Assembly (NCBI RefSeq): GCF_023653455.1
Contig: NZ_JAKEDR010000126.1
Coordinates: 1-9,966 of the forward strand
Direction: 5' to 3'
Length of the DNA stretch: 9,966 nucleotides
DNA from: Paraclostridium ghonii
Lineage (GTDB): Bacteria; Bacillota; Clostridia; Peptostreptococcales; Peptostreptococcaceae
The position numbers and the translations under genes are program-made. Below are positions 6,839-9,966 of this stretch, piece after piece. Each line of letters begins with the position of its first letter. Position 1 is the first letter of the stretch. The notes below the pieces were generated by a model. That model searched no databases, was not told the DNA's origin, and saw only the letters and a program-made list of their open reading frames with translations.

Positions 6839-7987
6839 ATGATTTACTTAGATAATGCAGCGACTACGTTTCCAAAACCAAAAGAAGTATATAACGCAGT
6901 TTTAGATTGTATGGAAAACTATGGAGCAAACCCAGGTAGAGCAGGACATAAATTAGCTATGAGAGCAGGAAGAGTTATTTATGAATGTAGAGAAAAGGTA
7001 GCTAAACTTTTAAATGTATCAAATCCTATGAATATAGTATTTACACATAATGCTACAGATTCTTTAAATCTTGCAATAAAAGGAGTTGTTAAGTCGGGAG
7101 ATCATATTATAACAACAAGTGTTGAACATAACTCAGTAATAAGACCCATAAAGGCTTTAGAGAAAAAAGGTGTAGAAAATACTATTGTTAAATGTGATAA
7201 ATATGGACAACTAAATATTGAAGATATAAAAAAGGCAATAAAGCCTAACACAAAGTTAATTGTTACTACTCATGCATCAAATGTATGTGGAACTATTATT
7301 GATATAGAAGCAATAGGAAATATAGCTAAAGAAAATAATATATTATATTTGGTAGATGCATCTCAAACATTAGGAGTTTACGATGTTGATGTACAAAAAT
7401 TAAATGTAGATATGGTAGTAGCTCCAGGGCATAAATGTTTACTTGGGCCACAAGGTACAGGAATTTTATATATAAGAGAAGGACTAGAAGTCGACATATT
7501 AAAAGAAGGTGGAACGGGAAGTAATTCAGAAGAATTATTCCAACCAAATATGATGCCTGATAGATATGAGTCAGGAACTCATAACACACCTGGAATAGCA
7601 GGATTAAATGCAGGTGTTAAATTTGTTTTAGAAACAGGAATAGATAAAATTAGACATCATGAAGAACATTTATGCGAATATATGATAAAAAGGTTAAGTG
7701 AAATTCCAAATATTAAAATATATGGACCTTTAGATAGCAAAAAAAGAGCAGCTGTAATATCTATAAATATAGGAGATATAGATTCAGGTGAATTAACATT
7801 CTTGCTAGATGATATGTACGATATTGCTACAAGGTCAGGAATTCATTGTTCTCCACTTGCTCATGAAACATTAGGAACTCTTATACAAGGAACTGTAAGA
7901 TTTAGTTTAGGATATTTTAATACAAAAGAAGATATAGATAAAACTGTTGATGCTTTAATGGAAATAGAAAAAGAGATTAATATATAA
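6839..7987 (+). CDS. Class V aminotransferase, probable cysteine desulfurase (SufS-like)
   Basis: A PLP-dependent fold type I enzyme of 382 residues predicted to release sulfur from cysteine as an enzyme-bound persulfide. Visible features: MIYLDNAATTFPKP at the start, the PLP-stacking histidine in EHNS (96-99), D173 and Q176 in VDASQT, the Schiff-base lysine K199 in APGHK, the candidate catalytic cysteine C337 in RSGIHCSPLAHETLG, and R354 in TVRFSLG. The R-x-G-x-H-C context resembles group II (SufS/Csd) rather than IscS/NifS, and the whole is close to the clostridial and enterococcal cysteine desulfurase-like family of this length. The ATG is preceded by AGAGGGGAC. It lies 15 bp behind parB with no terminator between, so co-transcription with parAB is likely. 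No SufU/SufE acceptor is in view, so the physiological sulfur target is unknown. Confidence 0.88.
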   Translation: MIYLDNAATTFPKPKEVYNAVLDCMENYGANPGRAGHKLAMRAGRVIYECREKVAKLLNVSNPMNIVFTHNATDSLNLAIKGVVKSGDHIITTSVEHNSVIRPIKALEKKGVENTIVKCDKYGQLNIEDIKKAIKPNTKLIVTTHASNVCGTIIDIEAIGNIAKENNILYLVDASQTLGVYDVDVQKLNVDMVVAPGHKCLLGPQGTGILYIREGLEVDILKEGGTGSNSEELFQPNMMPDRYESGTHNTPGIAGLNAGVKFVLETGIDKIRHHEEHLCEYMIKRLSEIPNIKIYGPLDSKKRAAVISINIGDIDSGELTFLLDDMYDIATRSGIHCSPLAHETLGTLIQGTVRFSLGYFNTKEDIDKTVDALMEIEKEINI

Positions 7988-8046
7988 AAATACAGGTGAT
8001 TTGCCCAAAGTAGTTACAACTATAAGGGTGAATCACCTGTATTTTT
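7986..8046. terminator. Long hairpin terminator after the desulfurase gene
   Basis: A16-bp perfect inverted repeat (7986-8001 with 8031-8046; core ACAGGTGATT / AATCACCTGT) continues through two G-U pairs to CCC (8004-8006) with GGG (8026-8028), giving about 21 paired bases around a 19-base loop. Read on the + strand, the stem from 7991 to 8041 is followed by TTTTT (8042-8046), a workable intrinsic terminator that starts within the desulfurase stop codon. The A-run at 7986-7990 becomes a T-run on the other strand, so the element could act in both directions. The loop contains a smaller dyad, TAGTT/AACTA. Confidence 0.8.
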
Positions 8047-8119
8047 ACGCTTACTAAAAAACTGTAGATAATATATGAAACTTAGTTATATCAATGTATT
8101 ATGTATTGAGCGTAAAAAT
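8041..8119. repeat. 11-bp inverted repeat overlapping the terminator
   Basis: ATTTTTACGCT (8041-8051) and AGCGTAAAAAT (8109-8119) are exact reverse complements separated by 57 AT-rich bases. The left arm shares six bases (8041-8046) with the right arm of the preceding terminator, so the two stems compete for these bases. The enclosed sequence shows no gene; a 26-codon reading frame starting at 8075 has no ribosome binding site. Confidence 0.5.
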
Positions 8120-8124
8120 TATTT

Positions 8125-8175
8125 TGAGCAACGGACGAAGTCGTTGGAGACATGAGCAAAGCGAATTTTTTGGCT
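8125..8175. other. GC-richer structured noncoding island
   Basis: Within AT-rich surroundings this segment is notably richer in G and C. It holds a hairpin at 8129-8146 (CAACG with CGTTG plus AC with GT around a GAA loop, one bulged G), a direct repeat of TGAGCAA (8125-8131 and 8153-8159), and a T-run at 8166-8171. It looks to me like an intergenic repeat of the kind scattered in clostridial genomes, but nothing within the window repeats it, so that remains an impression. No protein-coding signal is evident. Confidence 0.4.
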
Positions 8176-8215
8176 TAAATTTAAAATAAATAGAGTACAA
8201 AAAAATAAATTAGTG

Positions 8216-8241
8216 TATTTATGATAAATATAAGTTATAAT
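8216..8241 (+). promoter_or_regulatory. Candidate promoter and operator of the HTH-TPR regulator gene
   Basis: A perfect -10 hexamer TATAAT (8236-8241) lies 36 bp before the ATG at 8278. No good -35 element is found 17 bp upstream. Just ahead of the -10 box is an exact palindrome with one central base, TATTTAT-G-ATAAATA (8216-8230), which sits where a repressor could block RNA polymerase. Autoregulation is common among HTH regulators of this type, but both elements are AT-only apart from the central G, so chance cannot be excluded. Confidence 0.35.
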
Positions 8242-8277
8242 TTTATTATAAGAAAATGTTTTCTAGGGGGGACAGGC

Positions 8278-9570
8278 ATGGAAATTTTAAGCTTAGGCGA
8301 AAAAATTAAGAAATTAAGAAAAGAAAAAAACTTAACGCTTAAAGAATTAGCTGGAGAAAGAATTACTGCAGCTCAAATTAGTCATATAGAAAGAGACAAG
8401 TCATACACTAGTTATGAGTTATTAGAATACTTAGCAGGTCGTCTTGGGGTTAGTGTAGACTATCTACTAGAAACAAAGGAAATGCAAGCTAAAAAGATAA
8501 CTGATAATTTAATAATACAAAGCGAAATTTATATAAAATATAAAGAACTAGAAAAGGCAAAAGAAGAAATAAATAAAGTTATGTCAATATGTACAAAATA
8601 TCAACTAATAGATAATTACGGGAGATGTAATTTATTACTTGCAACTATAAATTTAAAACAAAAAGATTATAATGCAGCTATAATTAACTTTGAAAAATCA
8701 TTATATTTTTTCATACAAAATAATGATAAAGAAAACATAGCTAAATGTTATATAAATATAGGTAAAATTTATATGGAAGAGAAATTTCATAAAGGCGCGC
8801 TAAGTAACTTTAAATTTGCTGAAGAGATTTTAGAAGAAAATAAATTAAATGATTCAAGTGTGAAAAAAGATTTATATAGCAATATATCATTTTGTTATAC
8901 ACAATTAAACAAAGATGATAAAGCTCTAGAGTATATAGAAAAGATTAAAAATTTAGATATATTAGTTAATACAAAAGAAGAAGCAGAGCTGATGGTATCT
9001 AAAGCAAATAAACTAATGGGTATAGGTAAGTATGAAGAAGCTAAACAACAATTTAGATTAGCTTTAGAACTTTTAGAAAAAGAAGATAATAAAAATGAAT
9101 TAGCTAATGTTTATTTAAGAATATGCGAAGTTTATGAAAATATAGGGGATAGTGAAAAAGCATTAGATTACTCAAAGCAAGCTTATGAAATAAAAAAAAT
9201 TGATGAAGATGAATGTACAATTGGTGTTATTATAAAAATAATACAATCTTATATCCAATTAGAAAACTACGAAGAAGCTAGAAAATATTCAAAATTAGCG
9301 CTAGCTGGTTCGATAAAAAATAAGAATAAATACTTCGAGTATAAGGTTCTTAAATATTATTCTGAGATATACAAAAAAGAAGAAAATATTAAAATGTCAA
9401 TAGAATATATATTAAAATGTATAAATATAGTAAACGAATTAAATGATAGAAAAACTCTTGCAGATTTATATATAGAATTAGGACAACTATATTCTGATAT
9501 ATCAAAAGAGAAAGAGCTTGAATACTATCAAAAAGGTGTTTGTTTATATAAAAACTTAGAAATTATTTAA
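8278..9570 (+). CDS. XRE-family HTH regulator with tetratricopeptide repeats
   Basis: A 430-residue cytosolic protein. Residues 7-65 form a Cro/CI (XRE) DNA-binding domain: GEKIKKLRKEKNLTLKELAG, then the recognition region ITAAQISHIERDKS and the closing LGVSVDYLLE. From about residue 75 to the end there are roughly eight or nine TPR-like helical pairs, recognisable from repeats such as NYGRCNLLLATINLKQKDYNAA, IAKCYINIGKIYMEEKFHKGA, ANVYLRICEVYENIGDSEKA and LADLYIELGQLYSD. Domain order and size resemble peptide-responsive RRNPP regulators (NprR type), but no cognate peptide gene is visible, so a peptide ligand is only a possibility. ATG at 8278 is chosen over ATG at 8221 because TAGGGGGGAC (8264-8272) precedes it and the family sequence begins there; the upstream 19 codons cover the promoter region. 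It has its own terminator. Target genes are unknown. Confidence 0.87.
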   Translation: MEILSLGEKIKKLRKEKNLTLKELAGERITAAQISHIERDKSYTSYELLEYLAGRLGVSVDYLLETKEMQAKKITDNLIIQSEIYIKYKELEKAKEEINKVMSICTKYQLIDNYGRCNLLLATINLKQKDYNAAIINFEKSLYFFIQNNDKENIAKCYINIGKIYMEEKFHKGALSNFKFAEEILEENKLNDSSVKKDLYSNISFCYTQLNKDDKALEYIEKIKNLDILVNTKEEAELMVSKANKLMGIGKYEEAKQQFRLALELLEKEDNKNELANVYLRICEVYENIGDSEKALDYSKQAYEIKKIDEDECTIGVIIKIIQSYIQLENYEEARKYSKLALAGSIKNKNKYFEYKVLKYYSEIYKKEENIKMSIEYILKCINIVNELNDRKTLADLYIELGQLYSDISKEKELEYYQKGVCLYKNLEII

Positions 9571-9604
9571 AAAGACTCTTTAATAAAAGGAGTCTTTTAT
9601 TTTT
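9570..9604 (+). terminator. Rho-independent terminator after the HTH-TPR gene
   Basis: AAAAGACTC (9570-9578) pairs perfectly with GAGTCTTTT (9590-9598); a T-G and two T-A pairs extend the stem to 12 pairs around an AATAA loop. The T-rich tail TTTTATTTTT (9595-9604) follows. It starts at the last base of the stop codon. Confidence 0.88.
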
Positions 9605-9649
9605 ATATAGAAACTATTAGATATTAAAAGGGCATGAGGGGGAGTATAA

Positions 9650-9966
9650 TTGAAAAAAAAGTGGTTGTTAATAATTGTATTACTTATAATAGTTTTAATA
9701 AATCCTAAAACAATTGGGATAATTAGTAAAAAATTAGGCAAAAAATCTGTACAAATCAAAGATAAAAAAAGTATAGAAATTAGTGAAAAATTTAATTGTA
9801 TAGAATATGAAAATAATCTTGTATACTATGATGGTAAATATTTAAAAAGTATAGATGAAAATGGTAAAGAGATTTTTAAGATAGATCTAAACATAAAGAA
9901 TATATCATTAGAAAGTAATAAATATATAGATATACTAGATAAAGATAAAAATAGTATATTTAGTAT
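9650..9966 (+). CDS. Membrane-anchored protein of unknown function (5' part, runs off the window)
   Basis: The first 105 codons of a gene whose end lies outside the window. It starts with TTG at 9650, six bases after a strong GGGGGAG (9638-9644 region); the codon directly before it in frame is TAA (9647-9649), so no earlier start is possible. The N-terminus is three lysines followed by a hydrophobic stretch (residues 5-17, WLLIIVLLIIVLI), a likely signal anchor with the rest outside the cytosol. The following part is rich in charged residues and short beta-type stretches such as LVYYDGKYLKSIDENGKEIF (57-76), reminiscent of beta-propeller blades in PQQ-like or DUF5711-type proteins; this is a resemblance only. 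It is 79 bp behind the HTH-TPR gene but separated from it by a terminator. Function not recognised. Confidence 0.72.
   Translation, partial: MKKKWLLIIVLLIIVLINPKTIGIISKKLGKKSVQIKDKKSIEISEKFNCIEYENNLVYYDGKYLKSIDENGKEIFKIDLNIKNISLESNKYIDILDKDKNSIFS

Noticed and set aside
7287..7293. GTGGAAC, a parS half-site in the desulfurase gene
   Set aside because: The other half is absent; a seven-base match is expected by chance.
8075..8155. 26-codon reading frame in the noncoding region, considered as a peptide pheromone gene for the HTH-TPR regulator
   Set aside because: No ribosome binding site, no signal-peptide-like hydrophobic core, and the frame runs through the structured repeat region.
9645..9650. 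Perfect TATAAT just before the last gene
   Set aside because: It occupies the spacer between the ribosome binding site and the TTG start, so it cannot be the promoter of that gene; AT-rich spacers give such matches by chance.
1..9966. Search for mobile elements, CRISPR arrays, tRNA or rRNA genes and defence systems
   Set aside because: No transposase, integrase, spaced direct repeats, cloverleaf with CCA-type end or rRNA-like sequence was seen; the gene content is conserved core chromosome apart from the last two genes.

Overview
The window is an AT-rich stretch (roughly 30% GC by eye) with every gene on the + strand, full of AGA/ATA codons and with strong purine-rich ribosome binding sites. 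Gene order mnmE - mnmG - rsmG - noc - parA(soj) - parB(spo0J) is the classic origin-proximal block of Firmicutes. The protein sequences and the genes that follow (a class V cysteine desulfurase, an HTH-TPR regulator, a membrane-anchored protein) suggest a low-GC clostridium, most likely of the Peptostreptococcaceae (the group of Clostridioides, Paeniclostridium and Romboutsia). That family assignment is an inference from memory, not from a search.

Layout. Positions 1-124 are a leader with a candidate promoter. Positions 125-4162 hold a translation-quality module: mnmE and mnmG (wobble-uridine modification of tRNA) and rsmG (16S rRNA m7G methylation), with mnmG and rsmG overlapping by 8 nt. 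A perfect 12-bp dyad resembling a parS site lies between mnmE and mnmG. After a 160-bp gap comes noc (4323-5114), closed by a strong intrinsic terminator. parA and parB follow (5170-6823) with 1 bp between them, then a cysteine desulfurase (6839-7987), ending in a long hairpin terminator.

A 290-bp noncoding region (7988-8277) contains overlapping inverted repeats, a GC-richer hairpin-forming island and a candidate promoter with a palindrome. It precedes a 430-residue HTH-TPR regulator (8278-9570) with its own terminator. The 5' part of a membrane-anchored protein gene, started by TTG at 9650, runs off the window end.

How the parts work together. MnmE and MnmG are obligate partners. ParA and ParB, with parS sites, segregate the origin region; Noc is a ParB paralogue. 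The two ParB-family proteins here carry the contrasting residue sets expected for NBS (Noc) and parS (ParB) recognition, but the Noc protein lacks the N-terminal extension that tethers Bacillus Noc to the membrane. The desulfurase is probably co-transcribed with parAB.

This is mainly conserved core chromosome. I see no phage, transposase, CRISPR array, tRNA or rRNA, and no convincing new system. The points most worth a second look are the parS-like dyad, the truncated Noc, the terminator sitting directly in front of parA, and the structured noncoding region before the TPR regulator.
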